Shown in pieces: positions 1-10,600 of a stretch of DNA of 64,000 nt. A program made the position numbers and the translations under genes. The stretch comes from Nocardia sp. NBC_01730 (GTDB lineage Bacteria; Actinomycetota; Actinomycetes; Mycobacteriales; Mycobacteriaceae): positions 4,030,001 to 4,094,000 of the forward strand of contig NZ_CP109162.1 in assembly GCF_035920445.1 (NCBI RefSeq). Reading direction: 5' to 3'. Below the pieces are notes generated by a model. That model saw only the letters and a program-made list of their open reading frames with translations. It did not search any database and was not told the DNA's origin. Each line of letters starts with the position of its first letter. Position 1 is the first letter of the stretch.

Positions 1-371
1 GGCTCCATGCCTTGCTCCCACGGCCGTGCGTAGTCCATCGTCAGCTGGGCGACGCCCGTCCCGGCACCGACGAAGGTCCACACGGTGCTGCCGCCCGAGC
101 CGGGCGCCACAGGCACCGTCGGATCCGGTTCGAAGTCCGCCACACCGTCCAGCTTCACCAGTGCGTCGTCCAATTCCGCTATGCGCCAGGAATACCCGGT
201 CGACGGGTTCGACGGCAGGGTGACCACGAGCCGCTGACCGGCGTGCAATCCGCGCTCCTGACCGTTGTCGGCGTCGGTGACGCGCACAACGGGATCCGCC
301 GCCGACGAGTCGTTGCTGCCACAGCCCATCACTGCCAACCCGAGCAACAGCACGAGCAGGGACTTCCGCAC
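1..371 (-). CDS. Protease inhibitor I42 (chagasin-like) lipoprotein, C-terminus cut by window edge
   Basis: Reads from a GTG at 371 with GGAGGG just upstream. The N-terminus is a lipoprotein signal: a basic start, a Leu-rich core and a lipobox Cys in VMGCGS. The mature part carries the three loops typical of chagasin/I42 inhibitors of papain-type cysteine proteases: NPSTGYSW, a Gly-Ser-Gly-Gly loop and RPWEQ. About 123 residues are visible and the 3' end lies outside the window. It lies downstream of serB on the same strand with a 33-bp gap, so co-transcription is possible. Family assignment rests on motifs only. The likely role is an envelope-anchored protease inhibitor, but the target is unknown. 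Confidence 0.8.
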   Translation of the reverse strand, partial: MRKSLLVLLLGLAVMGCGSNDSSAADPVVRVTDADNGQERGLHAGQRLVVTLPSNPSTGYSWRIAELDDALVKLDGVADFEPDPTVPVAPGSGGSTVWTFVGAGTGVAQLTMDYARPWEQGME

Positions 372-404
372 CGAGCCCTCCGATCGTCTCGTCCGAAAAA
401 GCCG

Positions 405-1778
<1,374 letters not shown>

Positions 1779-1780
1779 TC

Positions 1781-2052
1781 AGCACAACCGGACGAAGTCC
1801 GTCCGCAGCCCCGCGCCGGGCCGAGCGCAGGCGAGGCAGCCGCACCTCCAGCACAACCGGACGAAGTCCGTCCGCAGCCCCGCGCCGGGCCGAACGCCGG
1901 CCGAGGCAGCCGCACCTCCAGCACAACCGGACGAAGTCCGTCCGCAGCCCCGCGCCGGGCCGAACGCCGGCCGAGGCAGCCGCACCTCCAGCACAACCGG
2001 ACGAAGTCCGTCCGCAGCCCCGCGCCGGGCCGAGCGCAGGCGAGGCAGCCGC
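1781..2052. repeat. Four tandem 69/70-bp repeats between ctaD and serB
   Basis: Units begin at 1781, 1850, 1920 and 1990 and directly abut one another. The two middle units differ from the outer ones in a short segment (gaacgccggcc against gagcgcagg). Each unit contains the small palindrome CGGAC-GAA-GTCCG and a GGCCCGG-rich block. The array starts immediately downstream of the ctaD stop and ends before serB. Open frames run through it on the minus strand but show no protein features. It resembles intergenic MIRU/VNTR-type repeats of mycobacteria in position and size; that comparison is inference. Confidence 0.9.
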
Positions 2053-3795
2053 CTACTTCGTCGCCACGGCACCTTCGTGGAGCTCGGTGGCATGCTTGCC
2101 CGAACCCCAACCCACGTGGGCTTCGGCGCGCATGCGGTCGACCATGTGTGGGTAGTGCAGCTCGAAGGCGGGACGCTCGGAGCGGATCCGCGGCAACTCG
2201 TAGAAGTTGTGCCGCGGCGGCGGGCAGGTCGTGGCCCACTCCAGCGAATTGCCGTAACCCCACGGGTCGTCCACGGTGACCACCTCACCGTAACGGTAGC
2301 TCTTGAAGACGTTCCACAGGAACGGCAGCATCGACGCGCCCAGGATGAACGCACCGATCGTCGAGATCGTGTTCAGCGCGGTGAAGCCGTCGCTCGGCAG
2401 GTAGTCGGCATAGCGGCGCGGCATGCCCTCGGCGCCGAGCCAGTGCTGGACCAGGAAGGTCGCATGGAAGCCGAGGAAGGTCGTCCAGAAGTGCCACTTG
2501 GCCAAGCGCTCGTCCAGCATGCGCCCGGTCATCTTCGGGAACCAGAAGTAGATGCCCGCGTAGGTCGCGAACACAATGGTGCCGAACAGCACGTAGTGGA
2601 AGTGCGCCACGACGAAGTACGAGTCGGTGACGTGGAAGTCCAGCGGCGGGCTGGCCAGGATGACACCCGACAGGCCACCGAAGAGGAACGTGACGATGAA
2701 GCCGATCGAGAACAGCATCGGCGACTCGAAGGTCAGCTGACCACGCCACATGGTGCCGATCCAGTTGAAGAACTTCACGCCGGTCGGGACCGCGATGAGG
2801 AAGGTCATGAACGAGAAGTACGGCAGCAGCACCGCGCCGGTGGCGTACATGTGGTGCGCCCACACCGCGATGGACAGGGCGGCGATACCCAGGGTCGCGT
2901 AGACCAGCGTGGTGTAACCGAAGATCGGCTTACGCGAGAAGACCGGGAAGATCTCCGACACGATGCCGAAGAACGGCAGCGCGATGATGTACACCTCGGG
3001 GTGGCCGAAGAACCAGAACAGGTGCTGGTAGAGCAGAATGCCGCCGGTCGCCGGGTCGTAGATGTGGCCACCGAGGTGGCGGTCGTAGGCCAGGCCGAAC
3101 AGCGCGGCGGTCAGCAGCGGGAAGGCGAGCAGCACGAGCACACTGGTGACGGCGATATTCCAGGTGAAGATCGGCATCCGGAACATCGTCATGCCCGGAG
3201 CGCGCAGGCAGACGACAGTGGTCAGCATGTTGACGCCACCGAGGATGGTGCCGAGACCGGAAACGGCCAGACCGAGGATCCATAGGTCGGTGCCGACGCC
3301 CGGCGAGTGCAGGATGTCGGTCAGCGGCACGTACGCCGTCCAGCCGAAGTCCGCCGCGCCGCCCGGGGTGATGAAGCCCGCGGTCGCCATGGTGGCACCG
3401 AAGGCGTACAGCCAATAGCTGAAGGCATTCAGGCGCGGGAACGCGACATCAGGGGCGCCGATCTGCAGCGGCAGGACGATATTGGCGAAGCCGAACACGA
3501 TCGCGGTCGCGTAGAACAGCAGCATGATCGTGCCGTGCATGGTGAACAGCTGGTTGAACTGCTCTGGCGAGAGGAACTGCAGGCCGGGACGCGCGAGCTC
3601 ACCACGCATCATCAGGGCCATGAGACCGCCGATGAGGAAGAATGCCATCGACGTCGTCAAGTACATGACACCCAGGACCTTCGGGTCCGTGGTGGTGACC
3701 ATCTTGTAGATGAACGAGCCCTTCGGCCCGGTCCGAGCCGGATACGGCCGAGTCGCTTCCAACTGAGGGACTGGCTGGGGCTCTACGGCAGTCAC
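2053..3795 (-). CDS. ctaD: Cytochrome c oxidase subunit I (CtaD)
   Basis: Catalytic subunit of the aa3-type terminal oxidase in the cytoplasmic membrane: reduces O2 to water and pumps protons. 580 aa with about 12 membrane segments. Metal ligands are visible: His87 (MHGTIM), His265-Pro-Glu-Val-Tyr269 (Cu-B His-Tyr crosslink), His314-His315 (Cu-B) and His398/His400 (hemes). Lys341 in TGVKFF is the K-channel lysine. GTG start at 3795 with AGGAGG 5 nt upstream. The C-terminal hydrophilic tail with [13 protein letters not shown] is typical of actinobacterial CtaD. serB follows after the tandem repeat array. Confidence 0.98.
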   Translation of the reverse strand: MTAVEPQPVPQLEATRPYPARTGPKGSFIYKMVTTTDPKVLGVMYLTTSMAFFLIGGLMALMMRGELARPGLQFLSPEQFNQLFTMHGTIMLLFYATAIVFGFANIVLPLQIGAPDVAFPRLNAFSYWLYAFGATMATAGFITPGGAADFGWTAYVPLTDILHSPGVGTDLWILGLAVSGLGTILGGVNMLTTVVCLRAPGMTMFRMPIFTWNIAVTSVLVLLAFPLLTAALFGLAYDRHLGGHIYDPATGGILLYQHLFWFFGHPEVYIIALPFFGIVSEIFPVFSRKPIFGYTTLVYATLGIAALSIAVWAHHMYATGAVLLPYFSFMTFLIAVPTGVKFFNWIGTMWRGQLTFESPMLFSIGFIVTFLFGGLSGVILASPPLDFHVTDSYFVVAHFHYVLFGTIVFATYAGIYFWFPKMTGRMLDERLAKWHFWTTFLGFHATFLVQHWLGAEGMPRRYADYLPSDGFTALNTISTIGAFILGASMLPFLWNVFKSYRYGEVVTVDDPWGYGNSLEWATTCPPPRHNFYELPRIRSERPAFELHYPHMVDRMRAEAHVGWGSGKHATELHEGAVATK

Positions 3796-3963
3796 TGATC
3801 CTCCTGAAAGGTGCCTTTAGGTCGCTCCGCAGGCTCCGCTGCTCGCATCCATCCCGGTGCCGGAACAGACGACAGTTCGCTTGCGCTCTTCGAATCGTAA
3901 ACCGTGCCGCGACAGCGGACCGAACGGGTCCTACTCTCTGTCGTATTTGTTTGGCTGTGTTCA

Positions 3964-4470
3964 ATTTGCAGCGCCTGCGGCGCTGCGTGTTCGCGGCCCC
4001 TCATGGCTTGCGTCCGAGCGGCTGCCGCTGGCGACTTCGTCGCGGACGCGGCAGCCGCTCGGACGCAAGCCGGGCCACGAACGGGCAATGCTCGATCTCG
4101 CTGCGCTCGGAACCGGGGGTTGGACCGACCTGTTACGTCGGTGGAAAAGGCGGTACTTATTTGTGCGCTCTTCACCCTGGGTGATCGCGACCCCGTCCAC
4201 AGCTCGCATACGCAGTCACCACCACTGGCGCGACTTCGTCGCCGACGCGGCAGCCACTCGGACGCAAGCCGGGCCACGAACGGGCAATGCTCGATCTCGC
4301 TGCGCTCGGAACCGGGGGTTGGACCGACCTGTTACGTCGGTGGAAAAGGCGGTACTTATTTGTGCGCTCTTCACCCTGGGTGATCGCGACCCCGTCCACA
4401 GCTCGCATACGCAGTCACCACCACTGGCGCGACTTCGTCGCCGACGCGGCAGCCACTCGACACAAACCGG
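3964..4470. repeat. Hairpin repeat element (copy 1) running into a 199-bp tandem duplication
   Basis: The gap between ctaD and the VOC gene (3796-4729) holds no gene. At 3968-3986 there is an 8-bp hairpin (gcagcgcc-tgc-ggcgctgc). It is followed by a 24-bp perfect inverted repeat (about 4005-4028 with 4048-4071), with an outer arm GTTCG.GGCCC / GGGCC.CGAAC and a small inner GCGAC-TTC-GTCGC hairpin. From about 4060 the sequence is duplicated with a 199-bp period (for example, gtggaaaagg at 4141 and again at 4340). A more diverged third echo extends to about 4640. A second copy of the hairpin element lies downstream of the VOC gene. Confidence 0.88.
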
Positions 4471-4729
4471 GCCACGAACAGGGAACGCTCGATCTTGCTT
4501 CTCCCGAAGGCAGGGGCGATACGGTCACGCCGAGAGGCGAACACGGTATTGATTGTTCGCTGTTCGCCCTGGGTGTTCTCGACGTCCGTGGCTCGTATGC
4601 GGAGTAGCTGCCGCTGGCGAATGCGTCGCGGACGAGTCGGTCGTGCGGTGTCCTCGTACCGATGAGTTCGCCGCGCGGCGACCGTCACTACGGGTGACAA
4701 ACGTTTCACCCCACGGCAGGAGACTTTCG

Positions 4730-5533
4730 ATGACCAATCCGCACAGCACCCAGACCGGCGATCCCTGCTGGGTCGATCTCTACACCTCCGACCTCGACCG
4801 CAGCATCGCGTTCTACCGCGAGTTGTTCGGCTGGACCGCCGAGCGCGCGGGCGCGGAATTCGGCGGGTACGTCACCTTCCGCAAAGACGGGCTCGCGGTA
4901 GCGGGCGCCATGGCGCGGATGGAGGGCGACACCGACAGTCCGGAACAGTGGACGGTATACCTCGCCAGCCCCGACGCGAAGGCCGCCGCCGCCGCGGCCG
5001 CCGCCGCCGGTGCGAGCGTGGTCGTGCCTCCGATGGCAGTCGGTGAGCTGGGCACCATGGCCGTCCTCGGCGACATCGGCGGCGCGGGCATCGGGATCTG
5101 GCAGGCCGGGACATTCGGCGGGTTCGAGACGATCGGCCTCGTCTCCGGCGGGCAGTGGCGCGATCACGCGGGCGCGCCGTCCTGGTTCGAACTGCACACC
5201 CGCGCCTATGACGCCGCGCTGGCGTTCTACCGGGACGTGTTCGGCTGGTCGGACGCCTTCACCATCTCCGACGCTCCGGAGTTCCGCTACACCACGATCC
5301 ACGCGCAGAGCCCGATGCTCGGCGGCGTCATGGACGCCACGGCGTTCCTGCCCGAGGGCTCGCCCGGGGGGTGGACCGTCTACTTCGGCGCCGACGACGT
5401 GGACAAGACCGTCGAGCAGGTCGTCGATCTGGGCGGTTCGGTGCTGTCCCCGGCCCAAGACACCCCGTACGGGCGGATGGCCTCGATCGCCGACTCCACC
5501 GGCGCCCGGTTCAGCGTCGGCGGCTGTATCTAA
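4730..5533 (+). CDS. Two-domain VOC (glyoxalase/bleomycin-resistance fold) protein
   Basis: 267 aa made of two tandem vicinal-oxygen-chelate domains, about 10-130 and 140-267, each starting with a W(V/F)(D/E)L..(T/R)..D..AFYR(E/D)(L/V)FGW motif. The layout and length match M. tuberculosis Rv0577 (CFP30B) and similar actinobacterial proteins, whose reaction is not firmly known. ATG at 4730 is preceded by GGCAGGAG, which favours it over longer in-frame starts. An Ala-rich helix (8-9 consecutive Ala) links strands of domain 1. Flanked on both sides by copies of the hairpin repeat. Confidence 0.88.
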   Translation: MTNPHSTQTGDPCWVDLYTSDLDRSIAFYRELFGWTAERAGAEFGGYVTFRKDGLAVAGAMARMEGDTDSPEQWTVYLASPDAKAAAAAAAAAGASVVVPPMAVGELGTMAVLGDIGGAGIGIWQAGTFGGFETIGLVSGGQWRDHAGAPSWFELHTRAYDAALAFYRDVFGWSDAFTISDAPEFRYTTIHAQSPMLGGVMDATAFLPEGSPGGWTVYFGADDVDKTVEQVVDLGGSVLSPAQDTPYGRMASIADSTGARFSVGGCI

Positions 5534-5692
5534 TTTGCAGCGCCTTCGGCGCTGCGTGTTCGCGGCCCCCTGATGGCTCGTGTCCGAGCGACCGCTGCTG
5601 GCGACTTCGTCGCGGACGCAGCGATCGCTCGGACACGAGCCGGGCCGCGAACGGACAATGCTCGGTCTCGCTGCGCTCGGAAGCGGGAGTGG
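5533..5692. repeat. Hairpin repeat element (copy 2)
   Basis: Same order of parts as the element at 3964: a gcagcgcc-ttc-ggcgctgc hairpin, then GTGTTCGCGGCCCC, a 23-bp inverted repeat (about 5575-5597 with 5618-5640), the inner GCGACTTCGTCGC, and a trailing segment ending GCTGCGCTCGGAA. Arm bases differ from copy 1 on both sides (for example, GCTTGCGTCC versus GCTCGTGTCC), yet pairing is kept with a single G-T wobble. It starts at the stop codon of the VOC gene. It could act as a terminator, an RNA structure or a mobile non-coding repeat. Confidence 0.85.
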
Positions 5693-5745
5693 GCCAGTGT
5701 GGATGCTTTTGCGGCGCGGCGAATCCAGCACTGTACCCTCACCGC

Positions 5746-6837
5746 ATGTCGCTGAGCGCCTTCGTTCGACTCCGAAACCGCACAGCCTTTTCCGGCCCCG
5801 TCGCCACGACGGGCCGCCGGGTGGTCGCCGTCGCGGCCGTGTGCGCGACCGTTCTAGCGGCGGGATGCGGCGGCAAAAGCGATGACGACGCGTCCATCGT
5901 GCGCACCACGACCAATATCGCGGGTGCAGGCGTGGTCGGGCTGGAGCGTGACACCACTCGGGCGTGCGCGCTTCCGAGCGCACCGGACCCGGCGAGCGGC
6001 AGCACCCGCACCGTCACGCACGCCGCGGGCGTCTCGGAGGTGCCTGCCGATCCGCAGCGCATCGTCGTGCTCAGCACGTCCGCACTGGACGCAGTCTGCG
6101 CGCTCGGGCTGTGGGAGCGGGTGGTCGGCGCGGTCACCATCGACGGGCCGAGCCCGCAGCCGGCCTATCTGGGCACCGGGGTGCTGAAGATTCCCGGCGT
6201 CGGATCGGCCGCGCAGCCCGATCCGGCCAGGATCGCCGATCTGCGCCCCGACCTGATTCTGGGTGACATCCCCACCGGCACGGCCGATTTCAACGCATTG
6301 CGCGCCATCGCCCCCACCGTGCTGGTCGGCGCGGACAACAGCTGGCAGGCCGAATTCATGGCGCTCGCGGCGGGTTTGGGGCGCACTGATGCCGCGGAGA
6401 CCGCGCTGCGGGACTACCGCATCGAGGCGCGTGACACCGGGACCACGATCGCCGCGGGCCAGACCCAGGCCTCGGTCATCCGATTCACCGCCGATACCAA
6501 CCGGATTCAGGGCGGCGACAGTTTCTCCGGTCAGGTCCTCGGCGATGCGGGGGTGCAGCGTCCCGCGGCCCAGCGCGACGCCTCGTTCGACGTGCCCGCC
6601 GGCAAGTTCGCCACCGAGGTGGAGGGCGATCTGATCTACGTAATCCTCGCGGGCACCGAGGGGAAGCAGCACGGTGAGTCCGTGCTGCGCACGGACGAGT
6701 GGAAGGATCTCGGCGCCGCCACCGATCACCGGGTGTTCGCCGTCGAGGACACGGTCTGGCACGGCAGCGGCCTCACCGCGGCCCGCGCGTTGCTCACCGA
6801 CCTGCGTAACACGCTCAACGGCTTCGTCACCGACTGA
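5746..6837 (+). CDS. fecB: Iron-siderophore ABC transporter substrate-binding lipoprotein (FecB type)
   Basis: 363 aa. A signal sequence with lipobox VLAAGC (Cys near residue 42) marks a membrane-anchored binding protein. The mature region is a class III periplasmic-binding fold (about 85-360): the opening PQRIVVLST.ALDAVCALG, DPARIADLRPDLILGD and the TDEWKDLGAATDHRVFAVED end piece are characteristic. No permease or ATPase gene is adjacent. Position next to ctaD matches M. tuberculosis Rv3044 (fecB). ATG 5746 was chosen because it gives a complete signal peptide; no strong Shine-Dalgarno is seen. Ligand (Fe-dicitrate, siderophore or other) is not determinable here. Confidence 0.9.
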   Translation: MSLSAFVRLRNRTAFSGPVATTGRRVVAVAAVCATVLAAGCGGKSDDDASIVRTTTNIAGAGVVGLERDTTRACALPSAPDPASGSTRTVTHAAGVSEVPADPQRIVVLSTSALDAVCALGLWERVVGAVTIDGPSPQPAYLGTGVLKIPGVGSAAQPDPARIADLRPDLILGDIPTGTADFNALRAIAPTVLVGADNSWQAEFMALAAGLGRTDAAETALRDYRIEARDTGTTIAAGQTQASVIRFTADTNRIQGGDSFSGQVLGDAGVQRPAAQRDASFDVPAGKFATEVEGDLIYVILAGTEGKQHGESVLRTDEWKDLGAATDHRVFAVEDTVWHGSGLTAARALLTDLRNTLNGFVTD

Positions 6838-6862
6838 CCGGCTTCGGCGCCGGCCACACCCT

Positions 6863-6964
6863 TGGGTGAGGTTTTACCCACCCTGAGAGTGCGCCGACCA
6901 ACGCTGGGGGTGCTGTCGAAAGTCCATCCCGAGGACGAGATTCAGAGGTAAGCAATTCACCTCT
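6863..6964. promoter_or_regulatory. Two inverted repeats upstream of the NRPS block
   Basis: TGGGT-8nt-ACCCA at 6863-6880 and AGAGGT-9nt-ACCTCT at 6944-6964, in the 150-bp gap before the adenylation-fragment gene. Both have AGGT/ACCT-like arms reminiscent of DtxR/IdeR iron boxes, but the arm spacing is 1-2 bp too wide for the 19-bp consensus. They may be operators for the NRPS locus; the regulator is unknown. Confidence 0.4.
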
Positions 6965-6987
6965 TCTCTCCGACCCGAGGACACGCC

Positions 6988-7446
6988 ATGCACACGCTGA
7001 CCGACTCGCTCGCCGACAACCTCTTCGTGCTGCCGCTGCGCGCGCCGCAGCCTGTCGCCGAGGCCGACCCGAACGCGGTCGTGGTGTCCACCGCCGACTG
7101 CACACTCACCTACGCCGAACTTGATCGCTGGTCGAACCGCCTCGCCCGGCTGCTGCTCGGCATCGGCGCAGGCCCCGGAACCCGCATCGCGATCGCTATC
7201 GACCAGCCGATCGAGTCCGTCGTGGCTGAGCGGGCTGCCGGCAAGATCGGTGCCCCGGTCACCCACTACGGCTCCTTCTCCCTCGGCACCACCGTGGGGA
7301 TCACCACGAAGGCCATGCGGCCCGAGCTGACCGACGAGATCGACTGGCTCGTGCTGGACGAGCGCTCCACCCTCCAGCACTACCTGACCAGCTCCGACGC
7401 GCCGATCGCCGACGCCGATCGATACCCCCTCCGTGCCTCGGCCTGA
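6988..7446 (+). CDS. Free-standing N-terminal fragment of an NRPS adenylation domain
   Basis: 152 aa from ATG 6988 with CGAGG 8 nt upstream. The region [20 protein letters not shown], then a (I/V)A(I/V).ID-type strand and [15 protein letters not shown], matches the first ~150 residues of the adenylation domains in the NRPS just downstream. The protein stops before core motif A3 (TSGSTG), so it lacks ATP- and substrate-binding elements and cannot adenylate. The frame is intact with a good ribosome site, arguing that it is translated rather than a random relic. 197 bp lie between its stop and the NRPS start. It is either a remnant of a duplicated module or a helper/decoy protein; no function can be assigned. 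Confidence 0.72.
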   Translation: MHTLTDSLADNLFVLPLRAPQPVAEADPNAVVVSTADCTLTYAELDRWSNRLARLLLGIGAGPGTRIAIAIDQPIESVVAERAAGKIGAPVTHYGSFSLGTTVGITTKAMRPELTDEIDWLVLDERSTLQHYLTSSDAPIADADRYPLRASA

Positions 7447-7643
7447 CCAGGCACGAACCCCCTCCGCGACCCGGACAGCAATGTTCGGGTCGCGCAGTGT
7501 TGGCAATACCCCCTCGGCGCAGACCACACCGGTTCAGAATTGACTTGTCGCAAGCTGTGCGGCGGCAGGTACTACCACTACCGCGGTTGCTACGGGCGGT
7601 CCTTACCCCGAGTAGCTGGAGCGGTCGGATTGTAGGACACCTC

Positions 7644-10600
7644 ATGCAACAGCCTTCCCTTTCGATGACCGAAACCGACACAGTTCTCCCCGACGGCGCC
7701 TTCGCTCTGTCGGCGGCCCAGCGCGGCATCTGGTTCGCCCAGCACATCGCGGGCGACACACCGATCTCGATCGCCCAGTACGTCGAACTGACCGGACCGA
7801 TCGACCTCGATCTGCTCGCGCGCTCGGCGCGCCGGGCAGGGCGCGAGTTCGGCACCGGCTACCTGCGCCTGATCGAGGTCGACGGTCATCCGTTCCAGTT
7901 CGTCGACACCACCCTCGACGACAGCCTGGACATCATCGACTTCCGCGCCGAGCCCGACCCGGAGGCCGCCGCGCAGGCGTGGATGCGCACGGACTACGCG
8001 GCGCCACTGGATCTGACAAGCGACCGGCTGTTGCGGGTCGCGATGCTGCGTATCGGCTCGGACCGCTGGTTCTGGTACTCGCGCATCCACCACATCGTGC
8101 TGGACGGCATGGGCGCACTGACCGTGGTGCAGCGCACCGGAGAGCTCTACAACGCCGCCGTCGAGGGACGACAGCCACCGCAGGCGAAAGCGGAGGATTT
8201 GCGCGAGATCGTCGACGCCGACCTGGCCTACCGCAGCTCCAATCGGTTCACCGCCGACCGGGAGTACTGGCTCGAGCACCTCGACGGGATGGCCGACCCG
8301 GTGAGCCTCGCGGGCCGCACCGCGGCCGTGGACGCACACCCGAGCCGGGTCGCGGGCGCGCTGCCCGCCGACACCGCCGAACTGCTGGACAGTGTGGCGA
8401 AAGAGGTGTCCTCTGGCGTCGCGCCGACCGTGGTGGCTGCCTTCGGCGCTTACCTTTCCTCGATGACCGGCGCGCCGGAGGTGGTGCTGAGTCTTCCGGT
8501 TTCCGCGCGCACCACCGCGACGCTGCGGCGTTCCGGCGGCATGATCGCCAATGTCGTCCCGCTGCGACTGCGCTTGGCGCCGACTACGACGGTCGGCGAT
8601 GTGATCAAGGCCGCCCAGGGCGAGCTGACCGGGGCGCTGCGACGGCAGCGGTACCGCCAAGAGGACATCGTCCGCGACCTCGGCTGGCCGATGGACGAGT
8701 CCGCGTCGTTCGGCCCGTCGGTCAATCTGATGATGGTCGACACCAGAATTCAGCTCGGCACGGTGACCGGACGGCTGCACGTGCTGACCTCCGGGTTGAT
8801 CGAAGACCTGTTCGTCAATCTGTATCCGGGTGTCGGCGGCGAGAGCACGCACATCGACTTGCAAGCCAACGGCAATCTCTACACCGACGCCGAACTGGCG
8901 GCGCAGCATCGGCGCTTCCTGTCGTTCCTGCACCGATTCCTCTCCGCCGGACCGGACGCGCCGGTCGCGACGGTGCCGGTGCTCTCCGACGGCGAACGCG
9001 CCGACTATGCCCCCGCCCGTGGGCCGGAGGGCGTCGCGCCACGGACATTGCCCGCCATCTTGGCCGACGGCGCTGCGCTCGATCCACAGGCGACCGCACT
9101 CGTCGATGGCACGACCGCGCTGACCTATCGGGAGGTCGACGACTACACCAATCGCCTGGCCAGGGTGCTGATCGCAGCCGGCGCCGGACCCGAGCGCACC
9201 GTGGCGATCTCGATTCCGCGTTCGGTCCGATCGGTGCTCGCCACCCTCGCGGTGGCCAAGACCGGCGCGGCGTTCGTGCCGATCGACCCGACCTATCCGG
9301 CCGACCGGATCGAGCACATGGTCGGCGACAGCGGGGTCGTCGCTGGTGTCACGATCGCGACGGCGCGAAAGTCCTTGCCGGACCGGGTGAACTGGCTGAT
9401 CGTCGACGACGAGAGCACCGAGCACGCGGTGGCCGAACAGGATGCGGCGGCGATCACCGATGCGGACCGGTGGACCGCGGTGCACCCCGACCAGGTCGCG
9501 TACATCATCTACACCTCCGGCTCGACGGGGCTGCCCAAGGGCGTGCTCGTCGCGCACCGCGGGCTGGCCGATTTGGTCGCCAGCTCCGGCGCCGGGTTCG
9601 GTGTGGATGCCGATTCCATTGTCGCCCATGCCGTTTCGCCCAGCTTCGACATCTCGGTCGAGGAAATCCTTGTCACACTCGCGGCAGGCGCGACCCTGGC
9701 CGTCGTTCCACCGTCGGCGTACGCGGGCGAGGAGATGGCGCAGGTGCTGCGCGCCAACGGCGTGACCCACCTCAACGTCACCCCGACCGTCGTCGGGTCG
9801 CTGGAGCCGGCCACTCTGCCCGGTCTGCGCACCGTGATCGTCGGCGGCGACGCCTGCCCACCGGAACTGGTCACCAAGTGGTCCGGCCGCACCCTGTTGA
9901 ACGGTTACGGTCCGACCGAGACCACCGTGACCGTGACCTTGAGCGCGCCGCTGACACCCGGCGCATCGGTCACCATCGGCGGCCTCACGCGCGGGGTGTC
10001 GGCCATCGTCCTGGATCCGTGGCTGCGTCCGCTGCCCCCTGGCACCACCGGCGAGCTCTACCTCGCGGGTCCCGGCGTTGCCCGCGGCTACCACCAGCGC
10101 AACGGCCTCACCGCGGATCGGTTCGTCGCCAACCCGTACGCGACGGGTGAGCGCATGTACCGCACGGGCGACCTGGTGCGCTGGGTCGAGTGCGACGGCC
10201 GCGCGGAACTGGAGTATCAGGGCCGCAGCGACTTCCAAGTGAAGGTGCGCGGCTTCCGCATCGAGCTGGGCGAGATCGACGCCGCGCTGCAACGGCAGCC
10301 CGACATCGATTTCGCGCTCACGCTCGGCGTCGAAACCGGCTCGGGTGCCACCGCACTGGTGGCCTATGTCGTGCCGAAGCCGGGGGTCGAGGTCCACCCC
10401 GAGGCGCTGAAAGCGACTGTGGGAGAATCGCTTCCAGCCTATATGGTCCCTTCGGCGGTGATGGTGCTTGACAGTGTTCCGCTGACGCCGCTCGGCAAAG
10501 TGGACCGCAAAGCGCTGCCCGCACCGGATTTCGGCGCGCGCACGATCGTGAGCAGGCCGCCGTCCACGCCGCGCGAGGAGGCACTGGCCGCGCTGTTCGC

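Noticed and set aside
1781..2052. CRISPR-like array
   Set aside because: The 69/70-bp units abut with no unique spacers, no cas genes are present, and the units are too long.
6863..6880. Canonical IdeR iron box
   Set aside because: The arms are one base too far apart and the centre does not match the TTAGGTTAGGCTAACCTAA-type consensus; kept only as an unassigned dyad.
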